A program made the position numbers and the translations under genes. From Glandiceps talaboti (Eukaryota > Hemichordata > Enteropneusta > Spengelidae): a DNA stretch of 64,000 nt. Under the pieces are notes generated by a model. That model did not search any database, was not told the origin of the DNA, and was given only the letters and a program-made list of their open reading frames with translations. Every line of letters begins with the position of its first letter. The first letter of the stretch is position 1. Below, piece after piece: positions 50,396 through 64,000 of the stretch. The stretch lies in assembly GCF_964340395.1 (NCBI RefSeq), contig NC_135570.1, positions 432,001 through 496,000 of the forward strand, read 5' to 3'.

Positions 50396-53242
50396 CCTGC
50401 AACATACATGCACCTACAGTAACAATTTTTAATTCATGATTCAAAATTCTGGGTCAGAATTAAGTAAGAAAGAAATTCATGGTGGCAAAGTATGATGGGC
50501 ACCCTGAGATGAAACGAACTAGAAAGGACGGGTCCCTGGTGAGAAGACTGGCATGGGTAAGCACTGCTCTCTGAGATAACGATGGAATAACAACTGGATA
50601 AAATCTAGTGAATACATAAACAGAGGGATTGTTAAATTAAAGGCTGATTTGTCAACGGTGCGGCAATCAGGTGAATTGACTGAGATAGCATGATAGTTAA
50701 CGTGAAGAGTATGTCTGATTTAGCCTTGTACAATTATGACACATAGCAACTAATTCATACGACTCACGCAAACTTAATCTTTGCCTCACGCTAACTTGTG
50801 TCTAAGGCTCTTCACAACACTGATGATGACAGAGTCTGGTCTTTTGTACAACTGTCAAAGTCCTTTACCGTTTAATCTTCCAATTTCAATGGATTTCTAC
50901 GCAAAATTATTGAGTATAAATTTACCAATTCGTACATTTACTGCTAAATCTCTGACAACAAGATTATATGTAATAGAACTTTTAGGTGCAATCTGCGCAA
51001 TTTAGTTTTTGGAAAAAGAGACTTTACAAACTGAGCGACGTGAATGTGTAGGGTTAGACAAATGCTACCATACAAATCATATCTTCTTTCTATACCAAAA
51101 CATCTTCATAATGCAAGAGTGATGAAAATTCACAAAGTTGCATTTGTTTTCTCTGTTCTACAGTCCTGCACAGACGTGAATATTGTTGTCATGGTGACCA
51201 TTATGCACTGCAAAGTCAATGTCAAAAACAACAGGAGTACTGACAGTGACCTGAATATCTTGTATTGTAATAATTTAACAACATCCATTGATGAACCATG
51301 ACACATATACCTTTGATCTATAATTAAAAACCAAACAACCAACAGGCAGATTTGGAGTCAGTCATCACGAGTTACAACATTCCACGAGCTTTAGACAAAA
51401 TGTAGAACACTCATTAATGAACTCATCTCTATCTGTTTTGCCCTAAAAATCTTAATCTGACAAGGTTTTAATGATGTTTGTTGGGGTCACTTTGTATGCG
51501 GTATCATTACACTCAATCCCTTCCAACCATGTCAGATAGTCCCTTCTCTGTGATCCCCTAAATCTCTCTATCTAATCCTTATGTTCGAGTTGTTCATCTC
51601 ATTCCATCATCGTATCAACCTTGGTCAATCCCGCATGACATGTCCCTCCTTGCGTGACACATGAATTCATGACTAGCAAACTAAATCATTCCATCAATGT
51701 GTACATTGTAGTCTGTTCTCAACAACCATTCAAACAAATCCTGTACATTGTACAATACAAAGATTTCATGTAGAATTTGTCATTATTTTCGATAGTGTGC
51801 TATTAAAAATGAAACCCAATGAAATTACTTCTTATCTAAAGTTACCATACATACATCATATATACTGTCCCAAATCTGTGAAAATGTAGTCCAATACAAG
51901 CAAAGCAACAAATTCTAATGAAAACACTTACAGCATATATTCTCAAATACAAATTATTTTCTTTTTTCTGATAATATTTACCTAATGTGTTGTGTGTCTG
52001 TGGAAAGTATACATTTCTGATGATTTAACAGGACATATGACAAAATAAAAATTCCAGCACAGATTGAAACCAAATACTGTTGTTGATTGCAAATATCATG
52101 GCCAAAAAATGACAAGAATTTCCAATTTCAATCATTTTTGTTCAATTCTGTATTCCATATGTTTTGCAGTTTTTGATCTTTTATGTAACAGTGGTAGCCA
52201 GAGTTTAAAAGGGGATGGATCAGTTTCCAATCCAAGAATTTCTATTGCAAATTGGAAGAAAAAACACCTAAGCTTCGTTTTACAAAATAAAGCTATCATA
52301 TATCTGTGGTAAGTGTTTTCACCATGTTAAAATGTCGGAGTATTACAAAAGACAAACCCCCGATGGTGACGGCATTATTACAGCTTCAGACACAGCTAGC
52401 TTACATAAAAACACCGATGTCAACTCAATGTATACCTTTTACATTTCATGATTTGCCTCAAGCTCCAACAAACTGAAACTTGATGAACACAAACACAGGA
52501 AAAGCTTCGAATTGAAGGTATTGAAGTTTCCTGCGGGACAGACAATGACATTTGCAAATAATACCACGAAAGTGCATCAACACTTAAAACAACACTATCT
52601 ATAACGACATAGAGTGGAACTTTTATCATACATTTTAGTTTACGAAAAATGAATACGACTTCCATCTGTGTAAATACTTTTTAAAAAGATGAATGGCATT
52701 TGGATAACACTGCACAGCAAGCCAATTTGTGAAGGCCTACAGGCAATACAAGTGCATTATACCTTTCTCTCTGTACAGGATATTTCGTTTTTATATTTCT
52801 TCTTTTGGGGAGGAATTTTTTGTTATAACTAAGAGGATTTGCAATAACCCTGAGGTTACAAAGGGCACCTTGAATTAATGAATTTTTTTTTTAGAATTGC
52901 ACGAAATTATCACACTGTAGGTGAGATTAAACAGAAATTACATAGAAGTGAGTAAAACTGGTCAATGTTCTATTTTAACAAAAGATTAGTATAGAATTTA
53001 TGACAATAATCTTGGTTTGAACATATTAGTTTTAATTTGTCAATAAATTCATCTAAACCGGTACTACTCAAGTTAGTTTGAAAATGGAGAATACGACATG
53101 TACTATGGTTTCAATATAATATTACCAGCATTAGATTTAGGCAATAAAAAAGAATCAAAATACAATTAAAATTCTGACGTAATGTTTTATAGTGTATAAC
53201 CAACGTCTGAATCATTGATTACACTGTGACAATGTGTGTGTA

Positions 53243-53274
<32 letters not shown>

Positions 53275-54970
53275 TATATATATATATATATTATATTTAT
53301 ATATATCTAATATATATATTTTATATATATATTATATATATTATATATATAATTTCATTAATTTATCATTTATTACATAATTTATAACTACGTATTAATT
53401 CTAAATTACATCTTTACTTTGTGGTTTTTTTTTGTAAACTTATACTCTTTGATAAAGATTATGTTGATAAGTAAAACTATTTGAGTATACATATCAATTT
53501 TTTAAATCTAAATATCTACACATATCACTACACACACTATTGCATATATTGATCTGGGTTTCTGTTTTTGACATTTATGGCTTCTACAAAGGGAAGTTGG
53601 CTAAAATTATTGGTAAAACCTCACAAAGGTAGAATCTTGGAACTCAAAAGGAGTCGATCATTTCGTGTCTGGCATCACACAATACTGTCTAAGATTTGTG
53701 TCTCACTCTGTGCATAAAACTAAATATCCTATATCCAATTTTGACAATACTGTACATCCCAATTTACAATGTCAATTCAAAGTAACTATCAAACGTCTGA
53801 ATCGACAAAAGGGAGAAGTCTAAGGCCAAGAGTTTTTATATGGTTCAATTCTTAAAGAAAGTAATCAAGTCTTATCTTACACTGACTATTAACATCATTA
53901 CTGGTTCTCATTTCCCAGAAAATGTCACCAATTTTGTCATCTTTTGAGGTATTTAAAGTCCATGAAGGGTGGCAGAGATTGCATTGATCGTAGGGTACTG
54001 AAACAACGTTCAAATCGACTAGAAAACTGAATATGCACCATACACCATTTTGTAAAGTATGTTGCAGTGTCTTTCGATAATTGTGGATGATTCAAAAAAT
54101 GAAAAGTTGCTTATTAAGAAATAAACTAGAAACACAAAATGAAAGGAAGGAGAAAGAGGCTCAGGAGTAGTCAGAGGAAGGGGAAAGGGCAGGATGGGAG
54201 AATTGAAAAACTGTACATGTACATGCAGAAATACACATGGAACATGTCAGATTAAAAGAAATAGTGACAAAGGCGAGGAGCAATCACAGGGTCTAAGAAA
54301 TGGGAAGGAGGGGATGAGAGATGGGAAGGAGGAGATGAGAGATGAAAAGTTGCACAGAAACAAACTAGAGACACAGAAAGGAAAGAGATGAAGATTGAGA
54401 AAAAGGAATGATGGAGATGGGTGCTGCGGATTCTAAAGATGAAAAAGATTGGCAACAAAATGGAAGATGAAAGAAGATACTTGAACAAAAGGAATTCATT
54501 TTTAAAAGCAAAACTAAAACGTTTGGTCAGTAGAATAATTGTATATTGAAGGTTTAGCCATACTATAATATATTGCGGTAAGATGAGTCATAATACAATA
54601 CTATCCATTAACTCATTGAAATGGAAAACTTAACACTAAAACAGCTGTATGTTGTAACTGTCATCAACTCTTACATTTCAAAATCCATCCATGCATAATT
54701 ATCATTTAATTAATATGTAAATAGGCCAATTTGTCATCTAAAATATACAACAAGGTCCTCATTTATGATAAGATACAAGTCAGCTATGAGATTTAATGAT
54801 ATTAATGGTGTATTCCATTCAATGTTAGACTTTTTAAGACTATTTAGAAATGACTTTTATCACTTTTAGTTCATTGATGTGTAAAATGGGGTCACTTTAA
54901 AAACCACTATTGGCAGTGTAGCATGAGAAATGTAAAGAGACAGAAATATTTCTGAACATAAATAAGAAGA
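50396..54970. other. Probable STOX intron, central part
   Basis: No recognisable exon or RNA gene. It contains a CA/TA microsatellite at 53244-53350 and a purine-rich GGGAAGGAGGGGATGAGAGA stretch at about 54140-54480. Confidence 0.5.
53244..53350. repeat. (CA)n followed by (TA)n-rich tract
   Basis: About 12 CA units, then alternating TATATA runs with ATT interruptions. Strong self-complementarity. Confidence 0.9.
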
Positions 54971-54975
54971 GTGGT

Positions 54976-54979
54976 GTGT

Positions 54980-55039
<60 letters not shown>

Positions 55040-55100
55040 ATGTATGTATGTATGTATGTATGTATGTATGTATGTATGTATGTATGTATGTACTATGTAT
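54976..55100. repeat. (GT)n and (GTAT)n microsatellites
   Basis: GT dinucleotides to about 55022, followed by about 17 GTAT tetramers. Open frames through it are artefacts. Confidence 0.95.
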
Positions 55101-58100
55101 GTATGTCTGACTATGTCTATATTCATAAGAGTGTCTGTCTGGGGGTTTTCAATGTTGCTTTAATACTTCGAGCAGATGTGATATATTACAAAACCAATCG
55201 TACAGAAACCTATTCGAATCTATATGACTTAATTAACAATAAAACATATCAGGTTTGTATTAATTCAAGCTATTTCAAACATTCTAATACATACAATACC
55301 AAGTTTTCTGACTGCATGTCAATATTTGGAAAGATTCCAGCATTGATGACCTGCGAAACACAACATAAAACTTAAAAGTTGAAAACAGCAAGAAAGCATT
55401 CACTGAAGACATTTGTGGAGCAAAGTTGACACATTTTGATAGCACGTCTGTTAATGGCACTTTCTGCTGTATCTAAGAAATGGCAAACACTTGAAGTTCA
55501 CCTGAGGTACAACAATTTACGATAACTAATTGGTGATCAATTCCAGACTTAAGTGTAAAACAAATCTTGAAAGCTGTACCTAGTCTTTCTGATTTATTGA
55601 ATTTCTCTGCTTCAGAGAGATAAGGGCCACAGCATTTATCTTTCTACAAAATGCATTAGGTGGAACTCGGTTTTAGCATAAATCACTATTTGTCTTATCT
55701 TGCTACACATCCCAATTGACCACATTTATCCTTCTTTATGTTTCTACTTTGCATTATCTTCAATACATTATCAAGCCAATGAAATCATACAAATGGGGTC
55801 ACATGATAAACTGTGCATCAAAATGACCAATCAGGTTGCTGGTCATGTAACATCATGAATATTCATGCTCATGAGCCCAATAAAATGAACAGCCTACAAA
55901 AAAATATGAATATTCATGACACGAGACCAATCACATGACAGCTTACAAAAACAAACTGAAGACGTTGAAATGCATTTTTCCTGAAGCATCTTAATTGGCA
56001 TACTCTACATGGAGACAATTAAATTATGATACAATCTAGATAAAATAATTTCACCCTGTGAGCTTGAAATCAAACAGTACTTTGATTACAGATGCAATGA
56101 AGAAATATCAGCATAAGCTCTATTCACATTTGACATACAGACATTTCAAATCGTCTTTAGAATAATTTTGAATCTCAATTTCATTTCCTGATGAAAGGCT
56201 ATCAACTTATACGCATTTGTCTGCCTGCTGAAAGCAGACTATTTCTAACAATAACCTTCTACAACATATCCAATACATATAATAGCACACACAGACAGTG
56301 TTAAATACTATTTGCTTCAAGGGATACTTTTCTCACACATTTCAAGAAAATCAGTCTCACTCCTTGGACTTTGTAAAGTGCAGAGTTGAATTAACATACA
56401 GCCTACGCTTACTCTGCTTACACCGATAGTCTTTCGTAAAAGGTATAATCGCAAAATATGGTATTTCATAACCTTTAGTTTTCACACTAACTGACATAAT
56501 TCTTTCCGTACCATCGTTTTTTCTTAAGTTTTAATCTTGTATTTACGTAATCACTTTAACATTTAAAATTTTGATATGTAAACATAACTATTATTTTTGT
56601 CGTTCAAATTAACAATAAAGTTGATACAAGTAAGAAAATTATACAAAAACTAGAATTTTGTTAAATAAACTTTACCGAGAAATCCTTTGAGCTAAAGAAA
56701 TTGAAGCTTGAACATAAACAGATTATATAGTCATACACACATTGATCAAAATATGATTTGCTGTATTATATATGAGAGCTGTAAATGACATAAAATCATC
56801 AATAATGCTCAATGTATAATCAACTGATACTTTTTGTCATTTTTAGGAAAATAATGTCACTCTATGTGACTGACAAGAAATAACAGAATACTTAGATGTA
56901 ATTCCCCAATATTTTTTCTTCGTTCTGCCAAGGAAAATACGAGTGACACAGGATTGAAACGTGTCCCTTTAACAAGGCATTGCATGAACTCATTTTTTGG
57001 TTGTTTTTAAGGCAAGAGAAACCAGATGACAAGAAGTAAAGTGAACATTGCAGTTTCTGAATAATGAACAGCTTATTTCTTATCCTGTTCTGAGAATTCA
57101 TTTTTAAGAGAGACGAATGAATCGTGATGTGATGAAATTTTGTACGTCAAATGAAACTACAATGTGGCTTTTTAAGTTCTACTCAGTGAAGTTTTCATCA
57201 ATGTTGGTCAAACATTAACGTTTCCTTGCGTGTAATCTTGAATATAAAGGATTCAACTCACTAATATCAATCAGTTGAGATTCATGACTCTTTTCAACAA
57301 CCATGGCTTACTTCTTGGCTGAATTGGACACCAGGGAACATAGTAATTTCTTGTAATTTGTAAAACAGATTCAGGTAATTTTGTCAAAAGGGCATGTATG
57401 GAATCTTAAACAGGTTGCAGGAAAAGGCAAATTTTGATATTTCAAACTTTAATTTGTCTCATTTCTTGAAATTTCAGAGCGACTTTTCAATGCCTTGCTT
57501 TTCTCAGTACTGGAAATAATTTCTTTGCTTCTGCATGAAGTCAAAATACATATTCATTAGTCGCACATTAGCTATTAAACTTTATACGTTTTCTCAGTGT
57601 GTTTTTTGTAATAGGCCTTGCCTTCATACTGCCTGAAGAGTGCCCTAATTAGAGCAACCCCAGGAGAAACAGTTAGGATTCAGTGATCAACGTTGTAGAT
57701 CTAAATAGCATATCATTACTGAGTGATATGAGGCCGTAAACACTCAATACTGACATTTCAAAGCAGGTAAGGCAATGACTCAGATTGTCCTTAAAATGGA
57801 TAATGAAATACCAAGGTTTGTCTGCAGACATTCCCCATGTCTAGCAGACACTGTACAATGACCTGTACTGCTACTATCTATTTAGGAAATTAGCAACAAA
57901 ATTGTTCATGTCACAAATGATTCACTTCAGCTGCATATTTCCAAGTAGATTTTGAAAGGAAAATGTAGACAGATTCTATGCATAATACTACACGTGACCA
58001 AACACAATGTGTTATGGACATCAAATGGAAGTATAAACACTTTTAAACTTTCTTCAACAAAATCATGGTTACAAACTTTCAATAAAAGTATAAACATATT

Positions 58101-59575
58101 TTTTTTTTAGAATTCCTCAATGTTTACTTGATTCTGTAACCAGAGACGAACAAAATAATAGTAGTAAACCAATGGTATTCTGACAATAGTCACTCTGGCA
58201 ATATGTGTTGGTCAAGAAATACCTGGTTATGACCTTGACCTCAAGGGTCAAGGTCAAATGGACGCTCTGTCAGATAGATTAAATCTCTATGTATTCTGCT
58301 TTCTAGGATAAAATAAATAATTGTGGATTTTCACAACACAAATTGCCACAACTCTGCCTGATGTTACCAGGTCAAAATTAATTTTCACAGACAGACCTTT
58401 GTGATAGGTTTGAATGAAATTTTATGAAATATAGACTGACAGAGACTACTGTGGTTGTTTCTCCGTCCAAACCAATAGTTCAGAACTTTTTCATAAAACA
58501 GAATCTATTTTAACCCTTTTCAAATCATAACAATTTGCCTGTGATTTCCATGTCCTTTTTTAAAATCTTGATTTTTAAATTATATTTTGTTTTAAAGATG
58601 TATTTTCTTACAAATGAAAATTTCCACCCACACAGTCAAAAAGTTTTTTTAAAGTAAACTCCCAAATATTCATTGACATCCCAGCATCATGTGGAATGCA
58701 AAACTGTTACAAGGAGCTAGCTGTCATGCGTTCTGTCATTGCAATGTTTCATATATAAAACAAATGGGATATAGCTGATTATTCATTCTTACATTTTCTT
58801 AGTTGAAGTTTTTCACTAACAATGTCGTTCGCCTCTATTCAATACTTGAGGTTAAAATCTTTGAAATCAAAGCCTGCCTTTGTAATCAATTTATGTCTTC
58901 AAGGGTCCTGCATTATGTGGACATTAATGTCCATTGGACGTACAATAAATAAATCTACTGGTATGTAAAGAAATCTTCATGTCCGAAACTGTAATCCTGT
59001 TAAGTAAATTTCTTAAAGAGGATTTGTCCATCTGATTACAGTAAATACAAGGGATAAATTTCACAGAAAACTCCATCAAAAGATACAACAACCTGGTTAT
59101 AGAATTATTGCATTTTCCATTAGATTCATAATAACCGTAGATCGTCTTAGCAACGTGATGTTTTATTGCTCCTTGTAAGCTGGCGCTCAGACAAGACGTA
59201 TGATGGTGATTGACAGCTAGGAATAACCTGCACTCACGTTCCTCTTACCATCAGTACTGAGTAATAAAATTTGAATTAGGGCACTTTCAAAAGGTGTAAT
59301 CACTGTTTGAGTGTTTGGATGACCATATGAACTTGTCACCAATATAGTTTTCTTCAAGGACACTATTTCAATCACAAGCTGTATTTTCTACTTCATAAAT
59401 AATCATGTATTGGATTCGTTATTCAGTTTTTGAAATTTTGATGTACCATTATTTAATATTCAAGGCATGTTTTAGGAGACTGTAAGGACTTTCCTTAGCA
59501 GCAATTTAGTTTCTCTCATAAAATTGATATGCCTTACTTGCTCATTGGCTATTGATTGTCACATTAAGTTTTTTA
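55101..59575. other. Probable STOX intron, distal part
   Basis: No recognisable exon. It contains two ATGAATATTCAT palindromes near 55856 and 55906 within a roughly 50-bp duplication, and a TCAAGGTCA palindrome at 58230-58256 inside a candidate short inverted-repeat element (58265-58277 CTCTGTCAGATAG against 58430-58444 TATAGACTGACAGAG). Confidence 0.5.
58230..58256. promoter_or_regulatory. Inverted pair of nuclear-receptor extended half-sites
   Basis: TGACCTTGACC TCAAG GGTCAAGGTCA: a perfect 11-bp inverted repeat with a 5-bp spacer. Each arm contains TCAAGGTCA, the extended monomer site of FTZ-F1/ERR-type receptors. It may be only the terminal hairpin of a transposable element. Confidence 0.3.
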
Positions 59576-60046
59576 CAGGCTATACTGAAGAACAGGGCAG
59601 TATGGATTCCAGGCTATACTGTACAACAAGACAGTATGGATTCCAGGCTATACTGTAGAACAGGACAGCATGGATTCCAGGCTATACTGTAGAACAGGAC
59701 AGCATGGATTCCAGGCTATACTGTACAACAAGACAGTATGGATTCCAGGCTATACTGTAGAACAGGACAGCATGGATTCCAGGCTATACTGTACAACAAG
59801 ACAGTATGGATTCCAGGCTATACTGTAGAACAGGACAGCATGGATTCCAGGCTATACTGTAGAACAGGACAGCATGGATTCCAGGCTATACTGTACAACA
59901 AGACAGTATGGATTCCAGGCTATACTGTAGAACAGGACAGTATGGATTCCAGGCTATACTGTAGAACAGGACAGCATGGATTCCAGGCTATACTGTAGAA
60001 CAGGACAGCATGGATTCCAGGCTATACTGTAGAACAGGACAGTATG
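59576..60046. repeat. 34-bp minisatellite, about 13.9 copies
   Basis: Unit CAGGCTATACTGTAGAACAG then GACAGCATGGATTC. Two types, TAGAACAGGACAGCATGG and TACAACAAGACAGTATGG, are interspersed through the array. Confidence 0.96.
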
Positions 60047-63000
60047 TGACTTTCTTGATCTTTTAGAGTTGTAATCACAGTACACAAACACAGGTGTTAT
60101 ACAATCACCATATACAAAGTCTAGAACACTCCATTTCAGTTTGAATGTTCCAATTTCATTATAGTGAGTTCTATAACACTACACAGAATGTATCATTCAG
60201 ATTCTATATGTTGTTGCCTTATCTGGACTTACACTGCTCCACTTGAGAGAACTAATCACTGTGTGTAGTGAAGTATAACCAGTTCATCAGATATCTACAA
60301 ACAGTACATGAGAACTAAAGTAATTGTTTTCTGTCTAGTATTTGTACTTCAACTGCATCAACTGAATCACTGCATCAGCCTGAGAATATACACACATATA
60401 GTGTGCTGTCAATGGTCGAAGTGTGTTCTACATAAATTATGATATGGTAATATATGTAAATGAGGACTTCCAAATATGGTTACAGTCTAGTCATAAAATC
60501 TTATTTTAACAGAAATTAGACAGACTTATCATCAAGCTTCCTCTGGTAGAGTGACTCATTGGTAACTTGTGTATGTAAGATAGTTCAGAGACTTGGCTTC
60601 CTGGTTTGATGTACAGGTGAATGTCTTTGTCAAGCAAGACAGTCAAGTCTCTGGCCTAGGTACAAGTCTGTTATTGAAAATCTCATGCTATCATTCAAAT
60701 ACATGTAATATTTAGAACATAAATCATTAAATGTCAAAAAACTGATGTAGGACAAAAACTGTCATTCCACAGATTGGAGGTGAACCCAGTTTTCATCAAA
60801 CACATTTTTTGAGCAAACTTTTCTTTGACATTTTTAAAATTGCTTTCATATTGTTATCTCTCTTTTTGAAATTCCAGAGTTTTCCAGGACAGTATGAACC
60901 CTGTTACTCAATCAACTCTACACAATCTCAAACCAAATCTGTTTCTTTTTTCTTCACAATACTTCATTTCAAAGTCTTGAGACATCTTAGTATCTGCTGA
61001 AAAGCAAGGACAGTTTCATCTGCTAGCTTTTGTTTTCAACAAAGATGAGACTAACAAAACACATATTTTATCCAAACATGTTTTTACACAGGATTCTGTT
61101 GAAATATTACACTGACATTAATAATAAACTCTATAGGAACATTAAATATTCAACAGTCTATAATTTCTCTAGAGGCATAAGATTGCCAATCCTTTAGAAA
61201 ACACTTCTAAAGTTTACACTTTTCAGATTAGAGAAAAGAATTTAGAATCAGAATTCTGTCCACATTGTGAAGATGCAGCAGTGATCAGAAGTACAGGGAA
61301 TGAAGAATCAATAACACATGTCCACTCACTTCTGACTACACATGTATTAAGCCTTGGGGAATTTCACTATCAAACTTTGTGAAGTTCCTCATGCATTTTA
61401 ATAGCTCCTTTTGTATAAAACCTATCACAGATTAGTTTACATCAACATCACCACGGCAAACATGACAAACATCATGAAATATACAGGAGGTTGCTAGAAA
61501 TCAAATAAATATATGTAGTGGTTGTGAAAATACACATACACGAAGCGATGCTATACAGCTGTAATACCATAGCTAATAAAACTGATAAACCAAGAAAATT
61601 AAAACAGCTTTTTCATCATCTTTTATAGTCAAGATTGTAGGCACTATGTTATAGATGGCAACTGTATTGCAGGGTATGACATCTTTTGTCCTAAAAAGGT
61701 GGAACCTGATTTTCTACACTTGGTTTTCTTACACAGTGTAACTGTATGAAATGACAACAGTGTATTCCAGTCCCAATCGTAATTATAAGTCTTAACAACA
61801 TTGAATTTTTCTGTCATTGACTTTTGGCTACAGTACATGTTTCAGTTGAACGTTGGCAAAGTGATCATGATCGATCTAGTGTGTCTGTTAGGTTTAGATG
61901 GCTACTGTGTATTTCAGTCCATCATCAGCAACATTGTGATTTCACTTTTTGTCTGTCATAGGTGCTTACAGATAACAAAGAAGATAATTTCAAAAATAGA
62001 CCTTTGGGGAAATCAACTTGAAAATAAGAATATACCACAGAGTAATAAGCCTGCCAGCAGACAGTATTCAAAATCTAAATTTATGTCAAAGTTAACTGGC
62101 AACATCGTTCACAACACAAATGTACATAATAGTCTAAAAATCTAGTACAAAGATATTTGTCATTTTAAAAAAGTGTAAATTACACAAAATATAGCCACAA
62201 CCTAAAACCAAACTAAAGTTAGACAATATTTCCAAAATTTGGACATAACCTGGCTGCAGACCAAATGCACTTTGTGGTACAGCTACATATCCTACTAAAA
62301 AGTAGATTCCAATAGGTTAACTTCACTGCTATTATATCCTACTTGTTTCTTTTAATATCAGTCAAACTTTAAATGAAAATGTTGAAATTTGCCTACATGA
62401 AGGTTGAGAACAATATAAACCTCAAGGTAGAAATGTGCCTTGTGTACAAATTTCCTTGAATTTCTTCACCAGGAATTCACTCCAAACTTTAATGTCATAT
62501 CATATGAAAGTTTGTTTCTTGTCTTTTTAAAGTAACAACAGAAAATTTCACACTTCACCATCTCGTTTTCAACGAAATTGTCAATCTTTTATTTTTCTCA
62601 TAAAATTATACAGTAATTGGCAGCCATATTGGATTCTAAAATTACTAAATATTGATATCATTTTGACCACTGTTTAAATTTAAAAAATTTGTAAGATGAC
62701 CCAAGGTTTTTTATGATTTTAAACTGAGGTAGGCTGGAGTTTTCTTGGACAAAGTTTAAAGAGTTTACTTCCAAAGCACATTTCACGTTACCAGTGAAAA
62801 TAATTATTTTTATTTTTTCTGCAGTCATCTGAATAGAAAGTGATTACTTGTTTGTTTTCAGACATTATATTCTTCATCACTTTTGATGATGATAATTCAG
62901 TTATCAGTATTTACAGACAATGTAGTCTTGACTGTGTCTATTATGGTATTTGTTGAAGTCTTTTAAATTATAATAAAATATCGATAAAATATGGTTGGAA

Positions 63001-64000
63001 ACTCAAAGTCCCTTGTTTGTACTCATTTATTACAGATTCAATAAATCAATTTATTAAAACACAACAAACAAAGCTTTGGAAACATTAATTATTGTGTAGA
63101 TAACAGTAATCAATTTTGAAACACGTTTATATTGAGACTGTATAATTTCATCAAGGTGATTGACATACAGAATATTGACTCACATAATTATGATGATGTC
63201 TGGTTTTATCTACATTGCAGGTCATCTCTTAATTACTTTAATGTAACATAGATATAAACAGCACTCAATTTATTTAAGGATGTACTTTCATTCATGGGAT
63301 TGGTTTCTATGGTAACAGCCTAATGTTCGTTGTTCTAAATCACTCATCCTTACACATTCTGTCTCGGTACTTCATCTCTTGGATTCGCAATACCCAAACA
63401 TTCTCACTTGAATTTCAAATTTTGACAATTAAATTTTTCATGAAAGACAATCTGTAAATGTGTAAACCAGTCTTAAGATCTACATGTTATTAAAAGTTTA
63501 TATAAAATATTGTGCAACAAAAAATATTTGTTTTCAACATTCTATACGAAATATATGTCACAAAACATTCCCATGTATTTGTAGTATGATTTCTTGAATT
63601 AAATATGATTACTTCTACTCAGCATGTAATTCTTTTTTATTTTTTTTTATAAATCTGAGATGACTTCTGATAACAACGTAAAACATGATAGAATATTTGC
63701 TTCAAAAGAGTATGTGTTGGACTAGATGAACATAAATGCAAAATGTCACTTTTTTGTTTTCTTTTTGTTCATTTTTGACGTTGAAAAATGCACAAATCTT
63801 CACTGCAAACTATATGTACAATGCTTCTATTTAGTTGAGCTACATGTCTACAAGTCTGAATGTTGAATATCGGCTTTGTCTGTCGTAATCCAATTTTGGC
63901 GGAAAAGTATTGTGAGATGAAAATGTGTTATTGCTTGTAGTCAATCAGACTCAGTGGGAATAGGGAGTCAATAAAACCTGTCAACAGACAGTTATATCCA
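60047..64000. other. Unassigned non-coding sequence to the right edge
   Basis: AT-rich, without tandem arrays. ORFs such as 61801-62145 and 60809-61000 have no recognisable domain and poor splice context. No STOX 5' exon was recognised here, so it is probably intron. Confidence 0.5.

Overview
This is a window of animal nuclear DNA. It is AT-rich, has spliced genes with GT-AG introns, and is packed with microsatellites, long minisatellites, foldback elements and at least one tRNA-type SINE. The gene families (ZCCHC24, HERC4, STOX) are metazoan, and the style (short exons, introns of 0.4-1.9 kb, each with its own tandem array) fits a marine invertebrate such as a spiralian or an invertebrate deuterostome. 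The sequence alone does not let me name the phylum.

Three genes are recognisable, all on the minus strand. (1) About 8.2-10.2 kb: the first three recognisable coding exons of a ZCCHC24-like zinc-knuckle gene, with a polyQ/polyH tract. Its C-terminal exon was not found and probably lies beyond the left edge. (2) 18.6-37.3 kb: a complete HERC4-type E3 ubiquitin ligase. I resolved 20 coding exons whose splice phases all agree, giving 1067 residues with an N-terminal RCC1 propeller and a C-terminal HECT domain whose catalytic Cys is present. (3) 43.9-46.6 kb: the large 3' coding exon of a Storkhead-box (STOX) gene with its winged-helix domain. Its 5' exons were not found and probably lie beyond the right edge.

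Region by region: 1-8.2 kb is non-coding with a 2-kb array of a 44-bp unit. 8.2-10.5 kb is the CpG-richer 5' part of ZCCHC24, with a CCAAT-box cluster. 10.5-18.6 kb is intergenic, holding a SINE, two adjacent arrays (58 and 58-59 bp) and an E-box-rich 46-bp array. 18.6-37.6 kb is HERC4 with arrays and foldback elements in most introns, ending at a YY1-type promoter motif. 37.6-43.9 kb is intergenic plus probable STOX 3' UTR, with two CTCF-like motifs and nuclear-receptor half-sites. 46.6-64 kb shows no recognisable exon and is probably STOX intron.

The three genes have no obvious joint biochemical role. Their neighbourhood matters more as linkage: from general knowledge the human orthologues HERC4, STOX1 and ZCCHC24 all lie on 10q21-q22, and the paralogues HERC3 and STOX2 both lie on 4q, so this looks like an ancient animal linkage group. 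I did not find a convincing new gene system. The most unusual structure is a HERC4 intron array that repeats a copy of the neighbouring exon's splice-donor sequence.
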